From Plasticicumulans acidivorans (GTDB lineage: Bacteria > Pseudomonadota > Gammaproteobacteria > Competibacterales > Competibacteraceae): 64,000 nt of DNA. Of this stretch, positions 1-8,185 are shown in pieces (position 1 is the first letter of the stretch; each line of letters begins with the position of its first letter). The stretch lies in the NCBI RefSeq assembly GCF_003182095.1, contig NZ_QGTJ01000012.1, positions 62,001 to 126,000 on the forward strand, given 5' to 3'. The position numbers were made by a program, and so were the translations under genes. Under the pieces are notes generated by a model. That model saw only the letters and a list, made by a program, of their open reading frames with translations. It did no database searches and was not told where the DNA came from.

Positions 1-1132
1 CGACGTCGGAGCGCAGGCGGATCGCCGCGAAGGCTTCGAGCAGCACGCCGGTCAGCGTCGACTTGCCGGAGCCGGAGACACCGTGGGTGATCAGCAGGAA
101 GGGCGGGCGTGGCGCGGTGAAACGCTGCGCCAGTGCCAGGTACTCGCGGGCTTCGGCGAGCAGCGCCGCGGCGGCCTGCGGCGAGTGGCCGGGTTGTGCC
201 AGGCGGATGCCGGCGACCTTGGCGCGCACCATCGCGCGGTAGACCAGGTAGAACGGCAGCACTTCGAGCGCGTCGTAGTCGCCGCTGAACTCCAGCCAGA
301 CATTGAGCAGGCGGTGCGCGTAGGCCGGGGCGCCGCGCTGTTCGAGATCCATCAGCACGAAAGCGAGGTCGGCGGTGACGTCGATCCAGCGGAAGGCATC
401 GTTGAACTCGATGCAGTCGAAGATCGTGACCTCGTCGCCGGCGAGGATCATGTTGCCCAGGTGCAGGTCGCCGTGGCACTCGCGGATGCGGCCCTCGGCC
501 TTGCGCCGGCGCAAGGCCGGCTGGATGCGTTCGAGTTCGGCGCGCGTCCAGGTTTCGAGGCGGTCGAGTGCCGCCTGATCCTGCGCAGCGGGCAGCAGTT
601 CGCGGCTGTGGCGGAAGTTTTCGAGCGCCGGGTCGGCGGCGGACTGCGGTGTACCGAAGGCGGAGTCATCACCGGCAACGGCGATGCCGGCGTGGAACTG
701 CGCCAGCCGGCGGCCGATGGCATCGATGTGGCGCGGCTGCAGGCGACCGTCGGCGAGGACACGGTCGAGCAGATCCTCCTGGCGGAAGCGGCGCATACGC
801 ACCGCCCATTCAATGGCATCCTGTGCATCGCCGCCGATCTGCGGGTTTTCCGCACTGCCGCAGATCGGGATACAATCCAGATAAATGTCCGGCGCCAGAC
901 GGCGGTTCAGTCGCACTTCCTCCTCGCAGAAGTACCGGCGGCGGGAGAGTTCGCTGAAGTCGAGAAAGCCCAGATTCAGCGGCTTCTTGATCTTGTAAGC
1001 GTACTCACCGGCGAGGAACACGTAGGAAATATGTGTTTCCAGCCGGTCCACGGTGGTGACCTGCGGATAGAGTCCGGGTGCCATCATGGCCGCAGCCAGT
1101 GTGTCGATGGGGGAGTTCGCTTGCGTTGTCAC
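1..1132 (-). CDS. Bifunctional aminoglycoside-phosphotransferase-like kinase / AAA ATPase (3' end cut off by window)
   Basis: The minus-strand frame reads through the window start, so the C-terminus is missing; about 377 residues are visible. The N-terminal part resembles APH/choline-kinase-fold proteins: ETHISYVFLAGEYAYKIKKP near residue 35 and the catalytic loop HGDLHLGN near residue 218. A P-loop, GVSGSGKST, follows near residue 347. This order (kinase-like domain, then AAA/zeta-toxin-like ATPase) is that of the uncharacterised COG2187/COG0645 fusion proteins. The substrate is unknown. I chose GTG 1132 because the family has about ten residues before the ETHIS segment; ATG 1087 is the alternative. 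It is divergent from mrcB. Confidence 0.8.
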   Translation of the reverse strand, partial: MTTQANSPIDTLAAAMMAPGLYPQVTTVDRLETHISYVFLAGEYAYKIKKPLNLGFLDFSELSRRRYFCEEEVRLNRRLAPDIYLDCIPICGSAENPQIGGDAQDAIEWAVRMRRFRQEDLLDRVLADGRLQPRHIDAIGRRLAQFHAGIAVAGDDSAFGTPQSAADPALENFRHSRELLPAAQDQAALDRLETWTRAELERIQPALRRRKAEGRIRECHGDLHLGNMILAGDEVTIFDCIEFNDAFRWIDVTADLAFVLMDLEQRGAPAYAHRLLNVWLEFSGDYDALEVLPFYLVYRAMVRAKVAGIRLAQPGHSPQAAAALLAEAREYLALAQRFTAPRPPFLLITHGVSGSGKSTLTGVLLEAFAAIRLRSDV

Positions 1133-1234
1133 GCCTCTTTGTCCTTGGCCGAATGCAGGCGCACAGGATAGGCCAGCAGCCGTCCCCCAACCAACCGCCG
1201 CGTCCTGCGCGGTGGCGCTCGTTTCCTCTATCAG

Positions 1235-3682
1235 ATGGCCCGAACCCCTAAACGTCGTCCCCCCAAACGCCCCAGCTTCGTGCGCGGCATTTTTCACCTG
1301 ATCGGTCTCGTCCTGCTCGGCGGCGTCGTCATCGGTGCCGTGGCGCTGTACAGCTATGCGAGCCATCTCGATGGCGTCATCCGCACGCAGTTCGAGGGCA
1401 AGCGCTGGGCGCTGCCAGCGCGCGTCTACGCCAGTCCGCTCGAAGCCTTCGCCGGCATGAATCTCAAGCCCGGCCAGTTCGCAACCGAACTCAACGCCTT
1501 GCTCTACCGGGAAACCAGCGCCGATGAAGGCCCCGGTACCGTCGTGCGCCGCGGCGACAGCTTCGAGCTGACCACCCGCGGCTTCGCCTTCTGGGATGGC
1601 ACCGAGTCGCCGCGGCACCTGCGCGTGAGTTTCGACGGCAGCAAGCTGAGCAGCATCGAAGCCCTCGACGGCCAGCCGGCCCCCGGCCTGCTGCGTCTGG
1701 AGCCGATCGAGATCGCCGGTATTTATCCGGCCCATCACGAAGACCGCATCCTGGTGCGGCGCAGCGACCTGCCGCAGGGCCTGGTCGATGCGCTGACGGC
1801 GATCGAGGACCGTTCGTTCTTCGAGCATTTCGGCATCGACTTCAAGGGCGTGATCCGTGCCACGGTGGTCAACATGCGTGCCGGGCGCACCGTGCAGGGC
1901 GCGAGCACGCTGACCCAGCAGCTGGTGAAGAACTTCTTCCTCAGCAGCGAGCGCACCTTCAGCCGCAAGCTCAACGAAATGCTGATGGCGGTGCTGATCG
2001 AGTGGCATTACTCGAAAGACGAGATCCTCGAAGCCTATTCCAACGAGATCTACCTCGGTCAGGACGGTGCGCGTGCCGTGCACGGCTTCGGGCTCGCTGC
2101 GCGTTTCTACTTCGACCGCCCGCTCGGCGAGCTCGAACTGCCGCAGATGGCGCTGCTCGCCGGTCTGGTCAAGGGGCCGTCCTACTATGATCCGCGCCGG
2201 CATCCCGAGCGCGCGCTGGAGCGGCGCAATCTGGTGCTCGATGCGATGGCCGAGCAGGGCAAGCTCACGCCCGGGCAGCTGGCGGCAGCGAAAGCCGCAC
2301 CGCTCGGCGTCAGCGAGCGTGGGCAGAGTGGCGGCCTGACGCGCTATCCGATCTTCATCGATCTGGTGCAGCGGCAGCTGCGCGAGAGCTATCGCGAGGA
2401 AGACCTGACCAGCGAGGGGCTGCGCATCTTCACCACGCTCGACCCGCGCGTGCAGGCCGACGCCGAAGATTCGATCGTCTCGATGCTGCCGCAGCTCGAA
2501 AAGAGCCGGCGCATGAAGGCCGATACGCTGCAGGGTGCGGCGGTGGTGGTGCGTCCGGACAACGGTGAAGTGATGGCTCTGGTCGGCGGTCGCGACGTGC
2601 GCCTGGCCGGCTTCAACCGCATTCTCGACGCCCGCCGCCCGGCCGGGTCACTGCTCAAGCCGGCGGTCTATCTGGCCGCGCTGGAAGATCCGCAGCAGTT
2701 CACGCTGGCGACCTCGATTCCCGATCAGCCGTTCACCTGGCACCTGCCGGGCGGTGGCGGCGACTGGTCGCCGCGCAATTACGAGAAGAACTTCCGCGGC
2801 CGGGTGATCCTGCGCTACGCGCTGGCGCACTCCATGAACGTGCCGACGGCCTGGATCGCCAAGCAGATCGGCATGGATAGGGTCGTCGACATCCTGCATC
2901 GGCTCGGCGCACGGCAGGACCTCAAGCCCTATCCCGCACTGGTGCTCGGGGCGGCGGACCTGTCGCCGTTCGAGATCGCGCAGATGTACCAGACGCTGGC
3001 GAGCGGCGGTTATCGCGCACCGCTGCGGGCGATTCGCGAGGTCACCGCGCAGGATGGCAAGCCGCTGACGCGCTATCCGCTGGAGATCGAGCAGGTGGTG
3101 CAGCCGGGGCCGGCCTATCTGGTGGTCAACGCCATGCAGGCGGTGGTGCGCGAAGGCACGGCCACCGCCGTCTACCGCACGCTCGACCGCAAGCTCAACC
3201 TCGCGGGCAAGACCGGTACCACCGACGACCTGCGTGATTCCTGGTTCGGTGGCTTCAGCGGCAATCTGATGACGCTGGTCTGGGTCGGCCGCGACGACAA
3301 CCGGCCGACCGGGCTGACCGGCGCCAACGGCGCGCTGCGCGTCTGGATCGACATGATGAATAAATTCAATCTTGAGCCGGTGGAGATGGCGCAGCCGCAG
3401 GACGTGCAGATGGCCAGCATCGATCCCGGCAGCGGCGGGTTGGCCGATGGCAACTGCGGGCGGGCGCTGTCGCTGCCGTTCATCAGCGGCAGTGCGCCGC
3501 GGGCACTGGCCCCCTGCCACGCCGGCTATGTCCCGCCTGAAGGGTATGATGCAGCGCCGGGCGATGCGGGCGACGGTACCGAAGCACCCGCAGCGCAAGA
3601 ACCCCGTTCCCGTGAAAAACCGGCGGAACCGGCACCCGCGACCGACTCCATTGGTGACTTCTTCAAGAGACTGATGCAATGA
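1235..3682 (+). CDS. mrcB: Penicillin-binding protein 1B, bifunctional transglycosylase/transpeptidase
   Basis: Class A PBP that polymerises lipid II and cross-links peptidoglycan in the periplasm. It has 815 residues, close to the usual size of about 800-850. A basic cytoplasmic tail (KRRPPKRP) and one membrane anchor (about 20-42) are followed by a UvrB-like/UB2H region. The GT51 transglycosylase domain carries its catalytic Glu in TAIEDRSFFEHFG (about 190). The transpeptidase domain has SLLK (about 471), SMN (about 532) and KTGTT (about 658). The tail is Pro/Glu-rich. The stop overlaps the next gene's ATG, so the two are probably translationally coupled. Confidence 0.95.
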   Translation: MARTPKRRPPKRPSFVRGIFHLIGLVLLGGVVIGAVALYSYASHLDGVIRTQFEGKRWALPARVYASPLEAFAGMNLKPGQFATELNALLYRETSADEGPGTVVRRGDSFELTTRGFAFWDGTESPRHLRVSFDGSKLSSIEALDGQPAPGLLRLEPIEIAGIYPAHHEDRILVRRSDLPQGLVDALTAIEDRSFFEHFGIDFKGVIRATVVNMRAGRTVQGASTLTQQLVKNFFLSSERTFSRKLNEMLMAVLIEWHYSKDEILEAYSNEIYLGQDGARAVHGFGLAARFYFDRPLGELELPQMALLAGLVKGPSYYDPRRHPERALERRNLVLDAMAEQGKLTPGQLAAAKAAPLGVSERGQSGGLTRYPIFIDLVQRQLRESYREEDLTSEGLRIFTTLDPRVQADAEDSIVSMLPQLEKSRRMKADTLQGAAVVVRPDNGEVMALVGGRDVRLAGFNRILDARRPAGSLLKPAVYLAALEDPQQFTLATSIPDQPFTWHLPGGGGDWSPRNYEKNFRGRVILRYALAHSMNVPTAWIAKQIGMDRVVDILHRLGARQDLKPYPALVLGAADLSPFEIAQMYQTLASGGYRAPLRAIREVTAQDGKPLTRYPLEIEQVVQPGPAYLVVNAMQAVVREGTATAVYRTLDRKLNLAGKTGTTDDLRDSWFGGFSGNLMTLVWVGRDDNRPTGLTGANGALRVWIDMMNKFNLEPVEMAQPQDVQMASIDPGSGGLADGNCGRALSLPFISGSAPRALAPCHAGYVPPEGYDAAPGDAGDGTEAPAAQEPRSREKPAEPAPATDSIGDFFKRLMQ

Positions 3683-4392
3683 CGATGCCCGCCCTGCGTC
3701 GCACGCGGCTGCTGACGCCGCTGTTCCTGCTGCTGATGGTCGGCTGCGCCGCGCCTTCGCCTTTCGGTGCGCCGGTCGAGGACCGCACCCGGGCCCCGGC
3801 GGCGCGCACGCCGGTGCGCCAGAGCGCGCCGGTGGTCGAGGTGCAGCCGCTCGAACGGCCTGAGCCGTTCGCCAACGATGGCGGCGCGCCACTCAATGCC
3901 CAGCCGCTCAACAGCCAGCCGCTGCCGGCACAGCCGGCGCCGCCACCGAGCAATCAGGCTGCGGTGAATGCGCCGAGTGATACACCCGCGGCACCCGCTC
4001 CGAGTCCGGCGCCAGCACCGGCGCCAGCGCGTCCGGCCGCTCCGCCGGCGGAGATCAGCCGGCAGGGCAACACCGCGGTCGTTGCGCTGCTCGATTCAGC
4101 GGCCGGCTATGTGCAGAGCGGTGATCTCGACAAGGCCGCGGCTTCGCTCGAACGCGCGCAGCGTATCGAGCCGCGCAATCCGTCGATCCTCTACGACCTG
4201 GCGCAGGTGCGCGCGCATCAGGGGCAGTACGCGCAGTCCGAAGCGATGGCCAGCAAGGCGATCGGCATGGCCGGCGGCGACAAGGCCCTGCAGGCGAAAG
4301 CCTGGCGGCTGATCGCCGCGGTGCGCCGTGCCGGTGGCAACGCCGCCGGTGGCGACGCCGCCGAGGCGCAGGCCGCGACGCTCGGACAGTGA
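3679..4392 (+). CDS. TPR-containing outer-membrane lipoprotein
   Basis: 237 residues. A type II signal peptide ends in the lipobox LLMVGC (Cys about 23). A long Pro/Ala-rich linker (about 30-118) leads to tetratricopeptide-like helices from about residue 125 (AVVALLDSAAGYVQSGDLDKAAASLERA). The start ATG overlaps the mrcB stop (ATGA). Coupling to PBP1b suggests a partner of cell-wall synthesis, as seen for lipoprotein activators such as LpoB, but there is no clear LpoB homology and the function is inferred. The linker could let it span part of the periplasm. Confidence 0.8.
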   Translation: MTMPALRRTRLLTPLFLLLMVGCAAPSPFGAPVEDRTRAPAARTPVRQSAPVVEVQPLERPEPFANDGGAPLNAQPLNSQPLPAQPAPPPSNQAAVNAPSDTPAAPAPSPAPAPAPARPAAPPAEISRQGNTAVVALLDSAAGYVQSGDLDKAAASLERAQRIEPRNPSILYDLAQVRAHQGQYAQSEAMASKAIGMAGGDKALQAKAWRLIAAVRRAGGNAAGGDAAEAQAATLGQ

Positions 4393-4446
4393 GTCCAGGT
4401 CACGGCGGCGTACAGCCTGCGCCGCCGTGACCGTGCGCCTGCACGC

Positions 4447-6384
4447 ATGGAGATTTCCGAGTTTTTTGCCAGTGATGGCCCGCTTGCCCGTCACATCCCC
4501 GGCTACGCGCCGCGCGCGCAGCAGCAGTCGATGGCTGAGGCCGTCGAGCGGGCGATTGCCGACAGCGGCACGCTGATCGTCGAGGCCGGCACCGGCACCG
4601 GCAAGACCTTCGCCTACCTGCTGCCGGCGCTGAGCTCGGGGTGCCGGGTGATCGTGTCCACCGGCACCCGCGCGCTGCAGGACCAGCTGTTCCACAAGGA
4701 TCTGCCGGTGGTGCGGGCCGCGCTTGGCATCGCCGTCAAGGTCGCGCTGCTCAAAGGCCGCGCCAACTACCTGTGCCTGTGGCGCATGGCGGCGGCGGAA
4801 GCCGGCGGGCGTTTTCGTTCGCGCGAACTGGCGGCGGCGTTCGTGCGCATCCGCCAGTGGGCGGCCTTCACCCGCAGCGGCGACATCGCCGAGGTGGAGG
4901 ACGTCGCCGAGGACTCGCCGCTGTGGCCGCAGGTGACCTCGACCGCCGACAACTGCCTCGGTAGCGAATGCCCGCAGTTCCAGGACTGCTTCGTCGTCCG
5001 CGCACGCCGCGAGGCGCAGGAAGCCGAGCTGCTGGTCATCAACCATCATCTGTTCTTCGCCGACATGGCGATCAAGGAAGAGGGTTTTGCCGAGCTGCTG
5101 CCGGGCGCCGACGCCGTGGTGTTCGACGAGGCCCACCAGCTGCCCGAAGTCGCCAGCACGTTTTTCGGCCTCAGCCTGTCCAGCCGCCAGCTGAGCGAGC
5201 TGGCCCGCGACACCATGGTCGAGCAGGGCCGCGATGCCCGCGATTTTCCCGATCTGGCCGAACGCGCCGCGAGCTTTGAGGAGCGCGTGGTGCGCCTGCG
5301 CCAGGCCTTCGGCGAAGAAAGCCGGCGCGCGCCGTGGCACGAGGTCGCCGAGCTGCCGGAGCTCACCGAGGCGGTGGCGGCGGTCGCCGGTGCCTTCGCC
5401 ACGCTGATCGCGGCGCTGCAGGAGGCCGCTCCGCGCGGCAAGGGGCTGGAAAACTGCCATGCCCGTGCCCTCGAACTGTGCCAGCGCTTCACCCAGCTGA
5501 CGCAGCCGCCCGAGGCCGACACGGTGCACTGGTTCGAAACCCATGCGCGCAGCGTCACGTTGAGCCAGACGCCGCTCGACATTGCACCGACCTTCCGCGG
5601 CCGCATGAACCTCTACCGCAGCGCCTGGATCTTCACTTCGGCGACGCTGGCGGTCGGCGAGGGCTTCGGGCATTTCTCGCAGCGCCTCGGCCTGCCGGCC
5701 GACAGTGAAAAGCTCAAGCTCGATAGCCCGTTCGACTATCGCCGTCACGCCGTGCTCTACCACCCGCCGGATCTGCCCGATCCGGCCTCGGCGGGTTACA
5801 CCGCGGCGCTGGTCGAGGCGATCCTGCCGGTGCTCGATGCCTCGCGCGGCCGTGCCTTCCTGCTGTTCACCAGCTACCGCGCGCTCAACGAGGCGGCGGC
5901 GCTGCTGCGCGATCGCTGCACGCATCCGCTGCTGCTGCAGGGCTCGCTGCCGAAGGCGGCGCTGCTCGCGCGCTTCCGCCAGCTCGGCAACGCCGTGCTG
6001 CTCGGCACGTCGAGTTTCTGGGAAGGCGTCGACGTGCGCGGCGAGGCGCTGTCCTGCGTGGTCATCGACAAGCTGCCGTTTTCCAGCCCCGGCGATCCGG
6101 TGCTGTCGGCGCGTATCGAGGCGATGAAGCGTGCCGGCGGCAATCCGTTCATCGAATACCAGATTCCGCACGCGGTGATCACCCTCAAGCAGGGCGTCGG
6201 CCGGCTGATCCGCGACGTCGACGATCGCGGCGTGCTGGTGCTCGCCGATCCGCGCCTGCTGAGCAAACCCTACGGCAAGCTGTTCCTCGACAGCCTGCCG
6301 CCGATGACGCGTACCCGCCAGAGCGAGCGGGTGCGCCGTTTCTTTGCCTGGGTCGACGCCGTACCTGTGCCCCCTGCCGGCTGA
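4447..6384 (+). CDS. yoaA: ATP-dependent DNA helicase, DinG/YoaA family (XPD-like, Fe-S)
   Basis: 645-residue superfamily 2 helicase. Walker A AGTGTGKT is at about 46-53 and the DEAH box (VVFDEAHQLP) at about 227. The four-cysteine Fe-S cluster region comprises YLCLW (about 108) and NCLGSECPQFQDC (about 168-180). C-terminal motifs include GTSSFWEGVDV and QGVGRLIRD (motif VI). The length and Fe-S spacing fit YoaA rather than the longer E. coli DinG. Such helicases act on blocked replication or repair intermediates. It lies between the lipoprotein gene and tsaB, the latter starting 22 bases downstream. Confidence 0.9.
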   Translation: MEISEFFASDGPLARHIPGYAPRAQQQSMAEAVERAIADSGTLIVEAGTGTGKTFAYLLPALSSGCRVIVSTGTRALQDQLFHKDLPVVRAALGIAVKVALLKGRANYLCLWRMAAAEAGGRFRSRELAAAFVRIRQWAAFTRSGDIAEVEDVAEDSPLWPQVTSTADNCLGSECPQFQDCFVVRARREAQEAELLVINHHLFFADMAIKEEGFAELLPGADAVVFDEAHQLPEVASTFFGLSLSSRQLSELARDTMVEQGRDARDFPDLAERAASFEERVVRLRQAFGEESRRAPWHEVAELPELTEAVAAVAGAFATLIAALQEAAPRGKGLENCHARALELCQRFTQLTQPPEADTVHWFETHARSVTLSQTPLDIAPTFRGRMNLYRSAWIFTSATLAVGEGFGHFSQRLGLPADSEKLKLDSPFDYRRHAVLYHPPDLPDPASAGYTAALVEAILPVLDASRGRAFLLFTSYRALNEAAALLRDRCTHPLLLQGSLPKAALLARFRQLGNAVLLGTSSFWEGVDVRGEALSCVVIDKLPFSSPGDPVLSARIEAMKRAGGNPFIEYQIPHAVITLKQGVGRLIRDVDDRGVLVLADPRLLSKPYGKLFLDSLPPMTRTRQSERVRRFFAWVDAVPVPPAG

Positions 6385-6405
6385 GGCCGCTTTCTGGAAG
6401 TCACC

Positions 6406-7089
6406 GTGAATCTGCTTGCCATCGACACCGCCACCGAAGCCTGCTCGGCCGCCCTCGACTGTGACGGCCGGCTGCTCGAACGCTACGAGCTGGCCCCGCG
6501 CCAGCACACGCGGCTGATCCTGCCGATGATCGAAGCGCTGCTCGCCGAAGCCGGCCTCGGTTTCACACAGCTCGACGCCATCGCCTTCGGCCGCGGTCCG
6601 GGTGCCTTCGTCGGTCTGCGCATCGCCGCCAGCATCGCCCAGGGGCTGGCTTTCGCCGGTGATCTGCCGGTGGCGCCGGTATCGACGCTGGCCGCGCTGG
6701 CGCGGCTGGCCTGGCGCGAACGCGGCGAGTCGCGCGTGCTGGCGGCGCTCGATGCGCGCATGGGCGAAATTTATGCGGGCGCCTACTGCATCGCGGACGA
6801 CGGTGCGCCCGTAAGCCTCTGTGAGGAACGCGTCCTGCCGCCGGCGGCGCTGGCGGTTGCGGGCGCCTGGTTTGGTGTCGGCAGCGGCTGGGACACCTAC
6901 GCCGAATCGCTCGCGGCCACGCTGGACTGTCGCGGCTGGCTCCCTGCCGCGATGCCGCGCGCCGCTGATATCGCCGTGCTCGGCCGGCAGGCGATCCTGC
7001 GCGGCGAGGGCGTGGCGGCGGAGCTGGCACAGCCGGTGTACCTGCGCGACGAGGTCGCCAAGAAGCTCGCCGAGCAGCGCCGTGGCTGA
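6406..7089 (+). CDS. tsaB: tRNA threonylcarbamoyladenosine biosynthesis protein TsaB
   Basis: 227 residues, the typical TsaB length. It starts MNLLAIDTATEACSAAL and carries the family signature FGRGPGAFVGLRIAAS near 60-75, an ASKHA-fold element. TsaB partners TsaD and TsaE to transfer threonylcarbamoyl to A37 of ANN-decoding tRNAs in the cytoplasm. The C-terminal half is divergent, as usual in this family. It follows the helicase gene closely, as in many gammaproteobacteria. Confidence 0.93.
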   Translation: MNLLAIDTATEACSAALDCDGRLLERYELAPRQHTRLILPMIEALLAEAGLGFTQLDAIAFGRGPGAFVGLRIAASIAQGLAFAGDLPVAPVSTLAALARLAWRERGESRVLAALDARMGEIYAGAYCIADDGAPVSLCEERVLPPAALAVAGAWFGVGSGWDTYAESLAATLDCRGWLPAAMPRAADIAVLGRQAILRGEGVAAELAQPVYLRDEVAKKLAEQRRG

Positions 7090-7163
7090 GTGGCTGGCAT
7101 CGCCGCGGCGGGGCGCGTTAGCATGGTCGGGACATAACCATCCCGGGCTCGACCCGGTAGCCA

Positions 7164-7186
7164 AACGCCCCCGAAGCAGGGGCGTT
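7164..7186 (+). other. Stem-loop in the leader of rsd
   Basis: Perfect 8-bp stem AACGCCCC / GGGGCGTT with a 7-nt loop. It lies 5 bases upstream of the purine-rich ribosome-binding region (GAGGAGGAAAG) of the rsd-like gene. No T-run follows, so it is not an intrinsic terminator. It could protect the mRNA 5' end or affect translation. Function is inferred. Confidence 0.4.
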
Positions 7187-7204
7187 GCAAGAGGAGGAAA
7201 GAGC

Positions 7205-7642
7205 ATGCTCGCTGAAGCGATTATCCCCGAAGGCGTGCACAGCAAGGCGCTGCCCGACCTGGTCACCAAGCTGTATCTGGAGCGCGGCACGCTGTTGCGA
7301 CGGCTGCACGCGATCGATCTGCGGCCGCGGCCGATCGCCGAGCGTCTGCATCAGCTCGAAGAGCTGTGCCAGTCGCTTGTCGACTACTTTGCGCTCGGCC
7401 ATTTCGAGGTGTTCACCGCGCTGCGCACGCATCGCCACGGCACGCGGCTGCGCCGGCTGCTGAGCGAGCTCGACGATCCGCTCGCCGATACCGCGCGCAT
7501 CGCCGTGGAATTCAACGACCGTTACGGCGGCGAACGTACCCGCCGCTTCGATCAGCTGCCGCGCGACATTGAACAGTTGCGCGCGGCGCTGGTCGCACGC
7601 CTGGAACTGGAAGATCGTCTGCTCGCGACGCTCAGAGCCTGA
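7205..7642 (+). CDS. rsd: Rsd/AlgQ-family anti-sigma-70 protein
   Basis: 145 residues. The segment ELCQSLVDYFALGHFEV matches the conserved core of E. coli Rsd and P. aeruginosa AlgQ, and the tail ARLELEDRLLATL matches the Rsd C-terminal helix. Family members bind sigma-70 region 4 and adjust sigma factor competition in stationary phase. ATG 7205 is chosen for its strong ribosome-binding site. The N-terminal 60 residues are less conserved. Its presence argues for a gammaproteobacterium. A strong terminator follows. Confidence 0.82.
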   Translation: MLAEAIIPEGVHSKALPDLVTKLYLERGTLLRRLHAIDLRPRPIAERLHQLEELCQSLVDYFALGHFEVFTALRTHRHGTRLRRLLSELDDPLADTARIAVEFNDRYGGERTRRFDQLPRDIEQLRAALVARLELEDRLLATLRA

Positions 7643-7684
7643 GCCGGCGCCCGGCGGTCAAGGCCGCCGCCTGTAGCGACGACG

Positions 7685-7723
7685 ACGCCGGACGGTGCGA
7701 CCCGTCCGGCGTTCCTTTTTATT
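7685..7723 (+). terminator. Rho-independent terminator after rsd
   Basis: 11-bp perfect stem ACGCCGGACGG / CCGTCCGGCGT with a 6-nt loop, followed by TCCTTTTTATTT. It separates the rsd unit from the operon starting at 7752. Confidence 0.9.
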
Positions 7724-7751
7724 TCCTGCCCCCGTCGACTGAGGAAAACCG

Positions 7752-8183
7752 ATGGCCCGTGTCCACCTCGATCTGCCCGAACACTTTGCCTTCCGCACCG
7801 AAATGCGCGTACGCGTCGGCGATATCAACTATGGCAAGCATCTCGGCAATGACGCCCTGCTCGGTCTGCTGCACGAGTCGCGGGTGCGCTGGCTGGCCGA
7901 GCACGGCCAGGCGGAGTTCGACTGCTTCGGCGCGGGACTGATCATGGCCGACGCGGTGATCGTCTACCGCTCCGAGGCCTTCCTCGGTGAAACCCTGATC
8001 TTCGAGCTGGCCACCGCGGACTTCAGCAAATACGGCTGCGATATCTTCTACCGCGTCAGTGAGCGCGACAGCGGCCGCGAGGTGGCGCGGGCCAAGACCG
8101 GCATCGTGTTTTTCGACTACGACGCGCGCAAGGTGCGCGGCGTGCCGGAAGACTTTCAGCGCCTGTTCTCCCTGCCGGCCTGA
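7752..8183 (+). CDS. Acyl-CoA thioesterase, 4HBT hotdog fold
   Basis: 143 residues. RVRVGDINYGKHLGNDALL at about 17-35 is the hotdog-fold active-site segment, with Asp in VGDINYG; the fold continues to VARAKTGIVFFDYD. The family hydrolyses acyl-CoA thioesters, but the chain specificity cannot be read. It is the first gene of a tightly packed operon, with three bases between its stop and the next ATG. The ribosome-binding site is GAGGAAA. Confidence 0.85.
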   Translation: MARVHLDLPEHFAFRTEMRVRVGDINYGKHLGNDALLGLLHESRVRWLAEHGQAEFDCFGAGLIMADAVIVYRSEAFLGETLIFELATADFSKYGCDIFYRVSERDSGREVARAKTGIVFFDYDARKVRGVPEDFQRLFSLPA

Positions 8184-8185
8184 AC

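Noticed and set aside
4096-7290. Very long antisense open frame (about 1060 codons) across the helicase and tsaB genes
   Set aside because: High-GC DNA keeps the opposite strand open. The predicted protein is a low-complexity Arg/Gln/Ala mix without domains, while the plus-strand genes have clear motifs.
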